DNA from: Methylobacterium fujisawaense
Lineage (GTDB): Bacteria; Pseudomonadota; Alphaproteobacteria; Rhizobiales; Beijerinckiaceae
Assembly: GCF_014138435.1 (NCBI RefSeq)
Contig: NZ_JACJIM010000004.1
Location: 124,001 to 188,000 of the forward strand
Reading direction: 5' to 3'
Length of the DNA: 64,000 bases
Part shown: positions 50,254-59,797 of the stretch, one piece after another
How the letters are laid out: each line of letters starts with the position of its first letter
How positions within the stretch are numbered: position 1 is the first letter of the stretch
Notes under the pieces: model-generated
Databases searched by the model: none
What the model was told of the DNA's origin: nothing
What the model saw: only the letters and a program-made list of their open reading frames with translations
Made by a program: the position numbers and the translations under genes

Positions 50254-50610
50254 GGGCCGGAGCCGTTCTTGCTCCGGTGGGCGGGGCCTATAGCGGCTGG
50301 CCGGCGAGGGCGCAAGCAGAACCTGCATGGCGGATCGGATCGATCGCGCCCGGCCCGGGCACCGGACGACCGGATCGCGACGGGGCCGGACTGCATCGGT
50401 GATGTCTGGCAAGGGTTTGCGGGCAAGGGTTTGCGGGAAAAATCTTCGGGCCGGTTCAATCGACCGGCTCGGATGCGGTTCGAGGCCGAAGCCGGCCCTG
50501 GTGCACGCCGGCGGAAAAATGCGCTATGGCCCTGCCGCTCGGCATCAGGCCGTGCCGCGACACATGGCGGACACAGGGCGCCGGCATGCCGCCGCCTCAC
50601 GCTTCAGGAC
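50254..50610. other. 357-base gap with 14-bp tandem repeat
   Basis: Between the tRNA 5' end and the next plus-strand gene. Should hold the tRNA promoter (minus) and the promoter of the 50.6-53.8 kb unit (plus). A 14-base unit CAAGGGTTTGCGGG occurs twice in tandem at 50410-50437. No gene is seen. Confidence 0.4.
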
Positions 50611-51654
50611 ATGCGCTACTTCATCGACCACGATCAGGGCGTTGCGATCCGCGGCTGGATCGTGCCGGACAATCCCCTCGCCATCAGCCGGGTCGTGGTC
50701 GCGGTCGACGGACGACGCGTGGCCGAGGTCCCGGCCAGCGTCATCGACGAGGCCTTCAAGCGCAACGGGTGGCATGCCACCGGGCAATGCACCTTCGTGG
50801 TCACGGAGGCGGAGGTGCCGGGGCTGACGGAGATCCCGCGGCTCGAATTGTACGATGCCGACACCAACGTGATGGTCTATCGCCGCATGCCGCCCGAGGG
50901 GCTGGTGCGGCTGCGGACCATGCTGATCAACACCAGCATCGAGCCCGAGACCGTCCTCCAGACGGCGCTCTTCCCGCATTTCCAGCATTGCTATTTCGGC
51001 ATCCATAAGCTGCCGGACGAGATTCTCACCTGCGTCCTGACCGGCCCGGCCGCCCCGTCGGCCTTCCTGTCCGGCGCCGTGACCGTCCCGCGCTACGAGA
51101 ACTTCCTGACGCCGGACCTGATGATCACCGCCATCCTGCTGCAGGAGCCGCAGATCGAGATGGCGACCCGGATGCGCTGGCTGAAGGCTCGGGCCGGGGA
51201 TGCCGCCGATCCCGCACGCAGCTGGCGCCTGGGCCCGCTCGCCGAGGCCGCCGCCTTCGCGGAGGGGTACGACTTCTCCGACGTGAAGAGCCTCAAGCGC
51301 TTCTTCCGCATGCTGCCCGAACCCGCCTACCGGCTGCTCTACAATCCGCTGACCCGCCAACTCGGGACCCGCATGCCGGACGACCGGCTGCATCCGGGCA
51401 ACTCCATCGCGGCGATCGAGATTCTCGCCCGCGTCGGGATCGTCGGGCACAAATCCCGGTTCCCCGCCTTCGCATCGACGCTGTTCGACCGCCTGGGGAT
51501 CGCCAAGCCGATCCCGGCCCTGCCCCCGGTGCCGGCCGAGACGATGGCGCTCGCCGAGCGCCTGAAGGCCGTCAAGGCGGTGGAAGACATGATCGTCTTC
51601 GATGTCGCCATGTCGGATGCCGTGAAGGCCTCGGTCGACAAGAGCTGGAGTTGA
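50611..51654 (+). CDS. unrecognised protein coupled to a glycosyltransferase
   Basis: The product has 347 residues from ATG 50611; the open frame extends upstream to 50269 but that part is Arg/Gly-rich and not protein-like. The N-terminal ~85 residues look like a beta-sandwich (MRYFIDHDQGVAIRGWIVPD, VVVAVDGRRVAEVPASVID, QCTFVVTEAEVPG). The rest is helical and has no motif I can name (TPDLMITAILLQEPQIEMAT, KSLKRFFRMLPEPAYRLLYN). Stop overlaps or abuts the start of the glycosyltransferase, so they are probably made together. Work on a surface polysaccharide is an inference from that neighbour. Confidence 0.7.
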   Translation: MRYFIDHDQGVAIRGWIVPDNPLAISRVVVAVDGRRVAEVPASVIDEAFKRNGWHATGQCTFVVTEAEVPGLTEIPRLELYDADTNVMVYRRMPPEGLVRLRTMLINTSIEPETVLQTALFPHFQHCYFGIHKLPDEILTCVLTGPAAPSAFLSGAVTVPRYENFLTPDLMITAILLQEPQIEMATRMRWLKARAGDAADPARSWRLGPLAEAAAFAEGYDFSDVKSLKRFFRMLPEPAYRLLYNPLTRQLGTRMPDDRLHPGNSIAAIEILARVGIVGHKSRFPAFASTLFDRLGIAKPIPALPPVPAETMALAERLKAVKAVEDMIVFDVAMSDAVKASVDKSWS

Positions 51655-51656
51655 GG

Positions 51657-53840
51657 GTGCCTGCGTCCGGGGCGGAGGTGCCCGAATTCCAGCCCCTGCC
51701 GGCGCAGCTCACGGGGCTCTGGCGCAAGCGGCGCGACCTCGCGGCGCGGGCGGCCTCGGACGGCCTGCGCGTCGCCCTCCCGGGCCTCGCGGGCCGCTGG
51801 GTCGAGATCGTCCTGTCCAACGACCCGGCCGAGGGCCGCGACACCCTCCCGGACATCAGCTTCGTCGGACCGGACGGACGCCCGGGCACGGTGCTGCCCC
51901 AGGAGGCCCGGGGCGGGGGCGCCTTCGCGTGGATCGGCCGCCTGCCCGAGGACGTCGTCGCGTTGCGCGTCGCCGATCCGGCGGGACGGGTCCCGGTCCG
52001 GCTGCGTCGGATCGCCGTGCATCGTCTCGCCCGGCCAATCCTGGCCGCGCGCGGTCTCCTGCGCGATCCCGGCCTGACCGCCCAGGCGCTCGCCTGGCGG
52101 ATCCTCGGCAAGAAGGTGCGCGCCCGTGGCTTCCTCGGCCGGGCGCTGCGCCACCGGCGCGTCAGCGGCTACGAGGCGTGGCTCGGAACCCACAGCCTGC
52201 GCCGTGCGGAGCGGGACGGGATCGCCGCCGAGATCGCCGCCTGGACCGATCCGCCGCTGATCTCCGTGCTGATGCCGGTCCACAATCCCGACCCGAAGGT
52301 GCTGCGGGCGGCCCTGGCGTCGCTGCGCGCGCAGCTCTATCCCCACTGGGAATTGTGCGCCGTCGACGACGCCTCCACGCGCCCCGAGATCCCGCGGATC
52401 CTGAGCCGTGCGGCCGAGGCCGACCCGCGCATCCGCGTCCTCACCCGGCCGGAGAACGGCCACATCGCCCGGGCGACCAACGACGCGCTGGGCATGGCCC
52501 GGGGCGCGGTCTGCGCCTTCATGGACCACGACGACGCGCTCACCGAGGACGCCCTCTACGAGGTCGCCCGGGCGCTGCGCCGCGATCCGGACCTCGTGCT
52601 GATCTACAGCGACGAGGACAAGATCGACGGGCGCGGCCGCCGGTTCGACCCGCATTTCAAGGCGTGCTTCGACCGCGAGCTGCTCTACGCCCAGAACTAC
52701 ATCAACCATCTCACGGTCGTGCGCACCGAGGCGCTGCGCGCCGTCGGCGGCCTGCGTCCGGGCTTCGAGGGCAGCCAGGACCACGACCTGCTGCTGCGAC
52801 TCACCGACGGGCTCGATCCCGGCCGCATCCGCCACATCCCGCGGGTGCTCTATCACTGGCGCGCCGCGCAGGGCTCCGGCACCTTCTCCGACCGGTCCCT
52901 CGCCCGGGCGGAGGCCGCGCGCCTGCGCGCCCTGGAGGAGGTCGTGGCCCCCTGGGGCGGCCGGGCGGAGCGCGGTCCCGGGGGCTTCAACCGCCTGATC
53001 CGGCCGCTGCCGGCGCCGCCGCCGCGGGTCTCCGCGATCATCCCGACCCGGGACCGGGCCGAGATCCTGTCGGTGACCCTCGACGGCTTGCTCGGCGCGA
53101 CCGACTACCCCGACATCGAGGTGATCATCGTCGACAACGACAGCCGCGAGCCCGAGACCGCCGCCCTGTTCGCCCGCTACCGGGACGATCCGCGGGTGCG
53201 CGTCGTGCCGGTAGCGGGCGCCTTCAACTTCTCGGACCTGTCGAACCGCGGCGCCGCCGCGGCCACCGGCCCGGTGCTCCTGTTCCTCAACAACGACATC
53301 GAGGTGCTCGAGCCCGGCTGGCTCGCCGAGCTGGTCCGCCACGCGGTGCGGCCGGAGATCGGGGCCGTCGGGGCGAAGCTCCTCTATCCGGACCACACGA
53401 TCCAGCACGGCGGCATCGTCCTCGGGATCGGCGGCGTCGCGGGCCACAGCCATCTCGGCGTCGCGGACGCGGATCCGGGCTATTTCTGCCGCATGGTCAT
53501 CGCCCACGAGGTCTCGGCGGTCACCGGCGCGTGCCTCGCCATGCGGGCCGATGTCTTCGCGGCGGTCGGAGGCTTCGACGCCGAGGCCCTGAAGGTCGCC
53601 TTCAACGACGTCGATCTCTGCCTGAAGATCCGCCGGGCCGGCTACCGGATCGTCTGGACGCCCTTCGCCAGATTGATTCACCACGAGTCGAAGAGCCGCG
53701 GGGCCGAGGACACGCCCGAGAAGCGGAAGCGCTTCGAGGGCGAGGTGCTGACCATGCTGGACCGCTGGGGTCCCGAGCTGCGCGCCGACCCCTATTACAA
53801 CATCAACCTGTCACGGAATTCGGCGCATTACCGGGTGTGA
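51657..53840 (+). CDS. glycosyltransferase with two family 2 (GT2) domains
   Basis: The product has about 727 residues; GTG 51657 has GGAG six bases upstream, while a TTG at 51651 overlaps the previous stop. A ~200-residue beta-rich N-terminal region precedes two GT2 domains. First (from about 200): ISVLMPVHNPDPKVLRAAL, CAFMDHDDALTEDAL (DxD-like), YSDEDKID. Second (from about 460): VSAIIPTRDRAEILSVTLDGLL, VIIVDNDSREPE, LLFLNNDIEVLEPGWL, ACLAMRADVFAAVGGFD. Transfers nucleotide-activated sugars, probably to O-antigen, capsule or a glycoprotein. Target not determined. Confidence 0.88.
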   Translation: MPASGAEVPEFQPLPAQLTGLWRKRRDLAARAASDGLRVALPGLAGRWVEIVLSNDPAEGRDTLPDISFVGPDGRPGTVLPQEARGGGAFAWIGRLPEDVVALRVADPAGRVPVRLRRIAVHRLARPILAARGLLRDPGLTAQALAWRILGKKVRARGFLGRALRHRRVSGYEAWLGTHSLRRAERDGIAAEIAAWTDPPLISVLMPVHNPDPKVLRAALASLRAQLYPHWELCAVDDASTRPEIPRILSRAAEADPRIRVLTRPENGHIARATNDALGMARGAVCAFMDHDDALTEDALYEVARALRRDPDLVLIYSDEDKIDGRGRRFDPHFKACFDRELLYAQNYINHLTVVRTEALRAVGGLRPGFEGSQDHDLLLRLTDGLDPGRIRHIPRVLYHWRAAQGSGTFSDRSLARAEAARLRALEEVVAPWGGRAERGPGGFNRLIRPLPAPPPRVSAIIPTRDRAEILSVTLDGLLGATDYPDIEVIIVDNDSREPETAALFARYRDDPRVRVVPVAGAFNFSDLSNRGAAAATGPVLLFLNNDIEVLEPGWLAELVRHAVRPEIGAVGAKLLYPDHTIQHGGIVLGIGGVAGHSHLGVADADPGYFCRMVIAHEVSAVTGACLAMRADVFAAVGGFDAEALKVAFNDVDLCLKIRRAGYRIVWTPFARLIHHESKSRGAEDTPEKRKRFEGEVLTMLDRWGPELRADPYYNINLSRNSAHYRV

Positions 53841-54007
53841 GCGGTCCACGCCCCGTGGCGCCGCCGATGGCCGCGACCACCGGTGCTATGCATGCGTCAG
53901 TGGGTGAACTTGCGTCCGGAGCCGGTTGCGATACCTCTGGACATGCCGCATGAGGCGGTTCCGGCCAAGGCGACCCCATAGGCGCGCGGCGAGGGCGGCA
54001 GCCAACA

Positions 54008-55345
54008 ATGAGTTCGAATACCCCAATGGCCTCGGCCACGATCCTGGAGCGCGACGCCCAGCAGGCGATGGGAGACCACAAGGTCCATCCCAACGAGATC
54101 GCCATCGGTGTGGTGATCGGACGCGCGTCCGAATACTTCGACTTCTTCGTCTTCGGCATCGCCTGCGTGCTGGTCTTCCCGAAGGTGTTCTTCCCCTTCG
54201 TCGACCCGCTGAAGGGCACGCTCTACGCCTTCTCGATCTTCGCCCTCGCCTTCATCGCCCGGCCGCTCGGCACGGTGCTGTTCATGGCGATCGACCGGCG
54301 CCACGGGCGCAGCGTCAAGCTCACCACGGCCCTGTTCCTGCTGGGCGGCTCGACGGCGGCGGTGAGCTTCCTGCCGCGCTACGACAGCATCGGCATCGCG
54401 TCGGTCTACATCCTGGCCGGCCTGCGGATCCTGCAGGGCCTCGCGCTGGGCGGCGCCTGGGACGGCCTCGCCTCGCTGCTCGCCATGAACGCCCCGCGGG
54501 AGCGCCGCGGCTGGTACGCGATGATCCCGCAGCTCGGTGCGCCGCTGGGCTTCATGGTGGCCAGCGCCCTGTTCGCGTTCTTCATCGTCAACCTCGACGA
54601 GGCGGACTTCATCGACTGGGGCTGGCGCTTCCCGTTCTACTGCGCCTTCACCATCAACGTGGTCGCCCTGTTCGCCCGGCTGCGCCTCGTCGCCACCGAG
54701 GAATTCGCCCGGATGATGGACCTCGACCGGCTGCGTCCGGTCCCGGCCCTCGAGCTGTTCCGCCACCATGCGGGCGACGTGATCCGCGGCGCCTTCGTGC
54801 CGCTCGCGGCCTTCGCGCTGTTCCACCTCGTGACGATCTTCCCGATCGCGTGGCTGGCGCTGAACAGCACCACCCGCTCGCCCGGCGAGTTCCTGATCGT
54901 GCAGTTCTCCGGGGCCATCGTCTGCGCCGGCGCGGTCGCCGCCTCCGGTCTGATCGCCGACCAGATCGGCCGCCGCAACGCCCTGATCATGAGCGCCTCG
55001 CTGATCGGCTTCTTCGCCATCGGCAGCATCATCGCGCCGCTCCTGTTCGGCGAGAGCGCCATCGGCCAGACGATCTACGTCACGATCGGCTTCATGCTGC
55101 TCGGGCTCGCCTATGGCCAGACCGCGGGCGCCGTGACGGCCCGGCTGGGCAACCGCTACCGCTACACCGGCGCCGCGCTCACCTCCGACTTCGCGTGGCT
55201 GATCGGGGCCGGCTTCGCGCCGCTCGTGGCCCTGTTCCTGTCGCAGCGCTACGGCTTGGCGATGATCGGCGTCTACCTCCTCTCCGGCGCGGTCTGCAGC
55301 CTCGTGGCCTTGTTCACCGACCGGTCGGAACTGCGCCAGATGTAG
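54008..55345 (+). CDS. MFS transporter (metabolite:proton symporter type)
   Basis: The product has 445 residues with about 12 membrane helices. Typical segments: VVIGRASEYFDFFVFGIACVLVFPKVFF, IARPLGTVLFMAIDRRHGRSVKLTTALFLLGGSTAAVSFLP, LGGAWDGLASLLAMNAPRERRGWYAMIPQLGAPLGFMVASALF. The pattern is that of metabolite:H+ symporters. Substrate unknown. It lies directly before cyoABCD on the same strand, 112 bases away, so it may share regulation with the oxidase. An in-frame ATG at 54026 is an alternative start. Confidence 0.9.
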   Translation: MSSNTPMASATILERDAQQAMGDHKVHPNEIAIGVVIGRASEYFDFFVFGIACVLVFPKVFFPFVDPLKGTLYAFSIFALAFIARPLGTVLFMAIDRRHGRSVKLTTALFLLGGSTAAVSFLPRYDSIGIASVYILAGLRILQGLALGGAWDGLASLLAMNAPRERRGWYAMIPQLGAPLGFMVASALFAFFIVNLDEADFIDWGWRFPFYCAFTINVVALFARLRLVATEEFARMMDLDRLRPVPALELFRHHAGDVIRGAFVPLAAFALFHLVTIFPIAWLALNSTTRSPGEFLIVQFSGAIVCAGAVAASGLIADQIGRRNALIMSASLIGFFAIGSIIAPLLFGESAIGQTIYVTIGFMLLGLAYGQTAGAVTARLGNRYRYTGAALTSDFAWLIGAGFAPLVALFLSQRYGLAMIGVYLLSGAVCSLVALFTDRSELRQM

Positions 55346-55457
55346 TCGGCGGGCGGCGGCGCAGGCCGCCCGATCCGCCCATCGCTGACAGGAACGCCGC
55401 CTCGCGCGGCACGGCAGAAGCGCCGCGCAAGCGGCCTGGGATGACGAGACGCGTGCT

Positions 55458-56669
55458 GTGACCTCTACGACCCATCGACCGGACAGGACCGACACCGCGA
55501 CCCGCCGAGGCGACCGCGGGCGGCGCCTCCTGCCGCTCCTGACCCTGCCGCTCCTGACCCTGCTCGGCGGCTGCAACTTCGTGGTCATGCAGCCGGCCGG
55601 CTACGTGGCCGAGCAGCAGCGCAACCTCGTGCTGGCGGCGACCGGGCTGATGCTCCTGATTATCGTCCCGGTGATCGCCTTCACGCTGATCTTCGCGTGG
55701 CGCTACCGCGCCACGAACGAGGACGCGGTCTACGATCCCGAGTGGCACCACTCGACGCAGCTCGAGGTGCTGATCTGGACGGCGCCGCTGATGATCATCA
55801 TCGCGCTGGGTGCCCTGACCTGGATCGGGACACACACCCTCGATCCGTTCCGGCCGCTCAGCAAGATCGACACGAAGCGCGACGTCCCGGCCGGCACGGT
55901 GCCGCTGGAGGTCGAGGCGGTGGCCATGGATTGGAAGTGGCTGTTCCTCTACCCGCAATACGGGATCGCCACGGTCAACGAGCTGGCCGCGCCGGTGGAC
56001 CGGCCGATCCGCTTCAAGATCACCGCCACCGACGTGATGAACACGTTCTACGTGCCGACCCTCGCCGGCATGGTCTACGCCATGCCGGGCATGCAGACCC
56101 AGCTCCACGCGGTGATCAACCGGGAGGGCGCCTGGGAGGGCCGCTCGGCGCATTACAGCGGCGCCGGCTTCTCGAACATGTTCTTCAAGTTCCACGGCCT
56201 GGCCAACGACAAGTTCGACCAGTGGATCGCCAAGGCCAAGGCCGAGGGCGGCGAGCTCACCCAGGAGGCCTACCTGAAGCTCGAGGAGCCGAGCGAGGCC
56301 GAACCGGCGCGGTTCTACAAGTCCTACATGAAGGGCCTCTACGACCGGATCATCGGCATGTGCCCCCGGCCCGATCAGATGTGCGTCGGCGAGATGGTGA
56401 AGATCGACGCGCAGGGCGGCGCCTCCGGCGCGGAGGCGGAAGAGAACTACAAGCGGCTCCGGTACGACAACCGCCTCGCCGAGCGCGGGATCGAGGGCCC
56501 CGGCGCCACGTCGCCGGCCTCGGAGACCGGCCCGCACGGCCAGACGCAGCCCCAGGGCATGAAGCCGCGGCCCGATATGGGCAACCCGGACGTCCGGAGC
56601 CAGAAGGCGCCGGACAGCCAGGGCCAGAGCGAGGGCGAGCAGATCGCGCCCAAGCAGCTGAACCAATGA
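55458..56669 (+). CDS. cyoA: cytochrome bo3-type quinol oxidase subunit II (CyoA)
   Basis: The product has 403 residues from GTG 55458. Lipoprotein signal LLTLPLLTLLGGC (lipid Cys39) is followed by two membrane helices and a periplasmic cupredoxin domain without the CuA ligands (KITATDVMNTFYVPTLAGMVYAMPGMQTQLHAV, YSGAGFSNMFFKFHGL). Quinol oxidases lack CuA, which agrees. Longer than the E. coli protein (315) because of a Pro/Gln/Gly-rich C-terminal tail of about 90 residues. First gene of cyoABCD. Confidence 0.95.
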   Translation: MTSTTHRPDRTDTATRRGDRGRRLLPLLTLPLLTLLGGCNFVVMQPAGYVAEQQRNLVLAATGLMLLIIVPVIAFTLIFAWRYRATNEDAVYDPEWHHSTQLEVLIWTAPLMIIIALGALTWIGTHTLDPFRPLSKIDTKRDVPAGTVPLEVEAVAMDWKWLFLYPQYGIATVNELAAPVDRPIRFKITATDVMNTFYVPTLAGMVYAMPGMQTQLHAVINREGAWEGRSAHYSGAGFSNMFFKFHGLANDKFDQWIAKAKAEGGELTQEAYLKLEEPSEAEPARFYKSYMKGLYDRIIGMCPRPDQMCVGEMVKIDAQGGASGAEAEENYKRLRYDNRLAERGIEGPGATSPASETGPHGQTQPQGMKPRPDMGNPDVRSQKAPDSQGQSEGEQIAPKQLNQ

Positions 56670-56744
56670 TTCCGCGCGTGATGCCAGCGGAACCCACACA
56701 CAAGACCGGCGGTCGCCGTCGAACCCACTGAACGGGCCGATCCC

Positions 56745-58745
56745 ATGTTCGCAAACCTGGACCTACAGCAGCTGCTCGTCGGACGATTTACGATCGAGCA
56801 GATCCCCTATCACGAGCCGATCCTGCAGGGGACCTTCGCCGGCGTGGCCGTGGTCGGCCTCGCCGTGCTCGGGGTCATCACCTATTACCGCTTCTGGGGG
56901 CCGATGTGGCGTGACTGGATCACGTCGATCGACCACAAGAAGATCGGCATCATGTACTGCATCTTCGCGGGCGTGATGCTGCTGCGCGGCTTCGCCGACG
57001 CGATCCTGATGCGCTCGCAGCAGGCGGTCGCCTTCGGTGACCAGCAGGGCTTCCTGCCGCCGCACCACTACGACCAGATCTTCACCGCCCACGGCATGAT
57101 CATGATCTTCTTCGTGGCGATGCCGTTCGTCACGGGGCTCATGAACTTCGCGGTGCCGCTGCAGATCGGCGCCCGCGACGTGGCCTTCCCGTTCCTGAAC
57201 AACTTCAGCTTCTGGATGACGGTGGCCGGCGGCATGCTGGTGATGGTCTCGCTGTTCGTCGGCGAGTTCTCCCGCGCCACCTGGCTCGCCTACCCGCCGC
57301 TCTCCGGCGCCGCGATGAGCCCCGGCGTCGGCGTCGACTACTACATCTGGGCGCTGCAGATCGCCGGCATCGGGACGTTGCTCTCGGGCATCAACCTGAT
57401 CGCCACCATCGTGAAGATGCGGGCGCCCGGCATGACCATGATGAAGCTGCCGATCTTCGTCTGGTCGTCGCTGTGCACCAACATCCTGATCGTGGCCGCC
57501 TTCCCGATCCTCACGGCCGTTCTCGCGATGCTGTCGCTCGACCGCTACATCGGCACGCATTTCTTCACGAACGACCTCGGCGGCAACGCCATGCTGTACT
57601 TCAACCTGATCTGGATCTGGGGTCACCCGGAGGTCTACATCCTGATCCTGCCGGCCTTCGGCGTGTTCTCGGAGATCACCTCGACCTTCTGCGGCAAGCG
57701 CCTGTTCGGCTACACCTCGATGGTCTACGCGCTGGTGGTGATCACCATCCTCGCCTACCTCGTGTGGCTGCACCACTTCTTCACGATGGGCTCGGGCGCG
57801 GACGTGAACTCGTTCTTCGGGATCACGACCATGATCATCTCGATCCCGACGGGCGCGAAGATCTTCAACTGGATGTTCACGATGTACCGCGGCCGGATCC
57901 GGTTCGAGGTGCCGATGATGTGGGTGGTGGCGTTCATCGTCACCTTCGTGATCGGCGGCATGACCGGCGTCCTCCTGGCGGTGCCCCCGGCCGACTTCGT
58001 CCTGCACAACTCGCTGTTCCTGATCGCGCACTTCCACAACGTGATCATCGGCGGCGTGCTGTTCGGCATGTTCGCCGGCGTGACCTTCTGGTTCCCCAAG
58101 GCCTTCGGCTTCAAGCTCGACGACTTCTGGGGGAAGGTCGCCCTCGGGTTCTGGGTGACCGGGTTCTACGTCGCCTTCATGCCGCTCTACGTGCTCGGCC
58201 TGATGGGCGTGACCCGGCGCATGCAGCACTTCGACGACCCGTCGCTGCAGATCTGGTTCGTCATCGCCGCCATCGGCGCGGCGCTCATCGCCTGCGGCAT
58301 CGCCTCGCAGATCATCATGTTCGTGGTTTCGATCCGGAACCGCGACAAGCTGCGCGACCTCAGCGGCGATCCGTGGGGCGGCCGGACCCTCGAATGGTCC
58401 ACCTCTTCGCCGCCGCCGGACTACAACTTCGCCTTCACGCCGGTGGTCCACGATTCCGATGCGTGGTGGGACATGAAGAACCGCGGCTTCGACCGTCCCC
58501 TCAAGGGCTACAAGCCGATCCACATGCCCAAGAACACCGCGACCGGCGCGATCCTGGCGGGGCTGAACTTCGCCTTCGGCCTGGCCATGGTCTGGTACGT
58601 CTGGTGGCTGGCGGCGCTCACCTTCGTGGCGATCTTCGTCGTCGCGATTGCCCACACCTTCAATTACAATCGCGACTACTACATTCCCGCCGACGTCGTC
58701 AGTCGGACGGAAGGTCAGCGGACGCGCGAACTGGAGATGGCGTGA
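56745..58745 (+). CDS. cyoB: cytochrome bo3-type quinol oxidase subunit I (CyoB)
   Basis: The product has 666 residues, the normal CyoB length, with about 15 membrane helices. Heme-copper motifs: [16 protein letters not shown] (low-spin heme His), [17 protein letters not shown] (CuB His and cross-linked Tyr), [10 protein letters not shown] (CuB His pair), [11 protein letters not shown] (heme ligands). It reduces oxygen to water with quinol and pumps protons. The starting head ([23 protein letters not shown]) is the CyoB type. 76 bases after cyoA. Confidence 0.98.
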   Translation: MFANLDLQQLLVGRFTIEQIPYHEPILQGTFAGVAVVGLAVLGVITYYRFWGPMWRDWITSIDHKKIGIMYCIFAGVMLLRGFADAILMRSQQAVAFGDQQGFLPPHHYDQIFTAHGMIMIFFVAMPFVTGLMNFAVPLQIGARDVAFPFLNNFSFWMTVAGGMLVMVSLFVGEFSRATWLAYPPLSGAAMSPGVGVDYYIWALQIAGIGTLLSGINLIATIVKMRAPGMTMMKLPIFVWSSLCTNILIVAAFPILTAVLAMLSLDRYIGTHFFTNDLGGNAMLYFNLIWIWGHPEVYILILPAFGVFSEITSTFCGKRLFGYTSMVYALVVITILAYLVWLHHFFTMGSGADVNSFFGITTMIISIPTGAKIFNWMFTMYRGRIRFEVPMMWVVAFIVTFVIGGMTGVLLAVPPADFVLHNSLFLIAHFHNVIIGGVLFGMFAGVTFWFPKAFGFKLDDFWGKVALGFWVTGFYVAFMPLYVLGLMGVTRRMQHFDDPSLQIWFVIAAIGAALIACGIASQIIMFVVSIRNRDKLRDLSGDPWGGRTLEWSTSSPPPDYNFAFTPVVHDSDAWWDMKNRGFDRPLKGYKPIHMPKNTATGAILAGLNFAFGLAMVWYVWWLAALTFVAIFVVAIAHTFNYNRDYYIPADVVSRTEGQRTRELEMA

Positions 58746-58749
58746 TCCG

Positions 58750-59382
58750 ATGATGCACGCGGAGACTGCACCCCCCGGCGCCGCGGCGCCGGTCTTCTAC
58801 CAGACCGACGAGGAGGGCCATCATTCCGAGGGCTCGACCATGCTCGGGTTCTGGCTCTACCTAATGAGCGACTGCCTCATCTTCGCGACCCTGTTCGCGA
58901 CCTACGGGGTGCTCGGGCGCAGCTTCGCGGCCGGCCCCACCCCGAAGGAGCTGTTCGACCTGCCCGGCATCGCGGTGAACACCGCCATGCTGCTGTTCTC
59001 GTCCATCACCTACGGCTTCGCCATGCTGGAGATGGACCGGGACCGGGTGAAGCAGACGCAGATCTGGCTCGCCATCACGGGCCTGTTCGGCGTGGCCTTC
59101 GTGGCCCTGGAGATCCGGGAATTCGTCCACCTGTTCCACGAGGGCGCGCCGCCCTGGCGCAGCGCGTTCCTGTCGTCGTTCTACACCCTGGTCGGGACCC
59201 ACGGCCTGCACGTCTCCATGGGCATCCTGTGGCTCGTCGTGCTGATGGTGCAGGTCAGCAAGCGCGGCCTGATCGTCGAGAACAAGCGCCGGCTGATGTG
59301 CCTGTCGATGTTCTGGCACTTCCTCGACCTGATCTGGATCGGCGTCTTCACCGTCGTCTACCTTATGGGAGTGCTCGAATGA
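58750..59382 (+). CDS. cyoC: cytochrome bo3-type quinol oxidase subunit III (CyoC)
   Basis: The product has 210 residues from ATG 58750, four bases after the cyoB stop. Five membrane helices; family segments STMLGFWLYLMSDCLIFATLFATYGVL, HGLHVSMGILWLVVLMVQV, FWHFLDLIWIGVFTVVYLMG. Supports subunit I. Stop overlaps the cyoD start by 4 bases. Confidence 0.96.
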   Translation: MMHAETAPPGAAAPVFYQTDEEGHHSEGSTMLGFWLYLMSDCLIFATLFATYGVLGRSFAAGPTPKELFDLPGIAVNTAMLLFSSITYGFAMLEMDRDRVKQTQIWLAITGLFGVAFVALEIREFVHLFHEGAPPWRSAFLSSFYTLVGTHGLHVSMGILWLVVLMVQVSKRGLIVENKRRLMCLSMFWHFLDLIWIGVFTVVYLMGVLE

Positions 59383-59783
59383 GCGCCGACGCACACCGCC
59401 TCACCGGCCACGGCCAGGACACGCACGATGCGCACGCCCACAGCGAGGGCGGGCACGGCAGCTTCCAGAGCTACATGACGGGCTTCGTCCTGTCGGTGAT
59501 CCTGACGGTGATCCCGTTCTGGCTGGTGATGGGCAACGTCCTCGACAACAGCCTCGTCACCACCCTGGTCATCCTGGCGCTCGGCGGCGTCCAGATGGTC
59601 GTGCACGTCATCTACTTCCTGCACATGAGCACGAAGTCGGAGGGCGGCTGGACCTTCATGGCGCTGATCTTCACCATCACGCTGGTGGTGATCATGCTCG
59701 CCGGCTCGGTGTGGGTCATGTACCACCTCAACCACAACATGATGCCGATGGATGCCCACGACGTCATGAACAACGCCCGCTGA
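59379..59783 (+). CDS. cyoD: cytochrome bo3-type quinol oxidase subunit IV (CyoD)
   Basis: The product has 134 residues. A His-rich head (HRLTGHGQDTHDAHAHSEGGHG) is followed by three membrane helices with SYMTGFVLSVILTVIPFWLVM, LALGGVQMVVHVIYFLHMSTKSEGGW, FTITLVVIMLAGSVWVMYHLNHNMMP. The His-rich head is longer than in E. coli CyoD (109 residues). Small subunit needed for assembly of the oxidase. ATGA overlap with cyoC. Confidence 0.95.
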   Translation: MSADAHRLTGHGQDTHDAHAHSEGGHGSFQSYMTGFVLSVILTVIPFWLVMGNVLDNSLVTTLVILALGGVQMVVHVIYFLHMSTKSEGGWTFMALIFTITLVVIMLAGSVWVMYHLNHNMMPMDAHDVMNNAR

Positions 59784-59797
59784 GCGCGCGTCCGCAG

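Noticed and set aside
50410..50437. Two copies of a 14-base repeat and (at 46282-46315) two copies of a 17-base repeat, considered as CRISPR-like
   Set aside because: Direct tandem units with no spacers and only two copies; no cas genes in the window.
51339..53684. A 781-codon open frame antisense to the glycosyltransferase
   Set aside because: Composed of Asp/Gly/Arg/Val-rich sequence without domains; explained by codon bias of the GT gene.
56763..58655. A 630-codon open frame antisense to cyoB
   Set aside because: His/Asp/Glu/Arg-rich shadow of membrane-coding codons; cyoB carries all conserved oxidase motifs.
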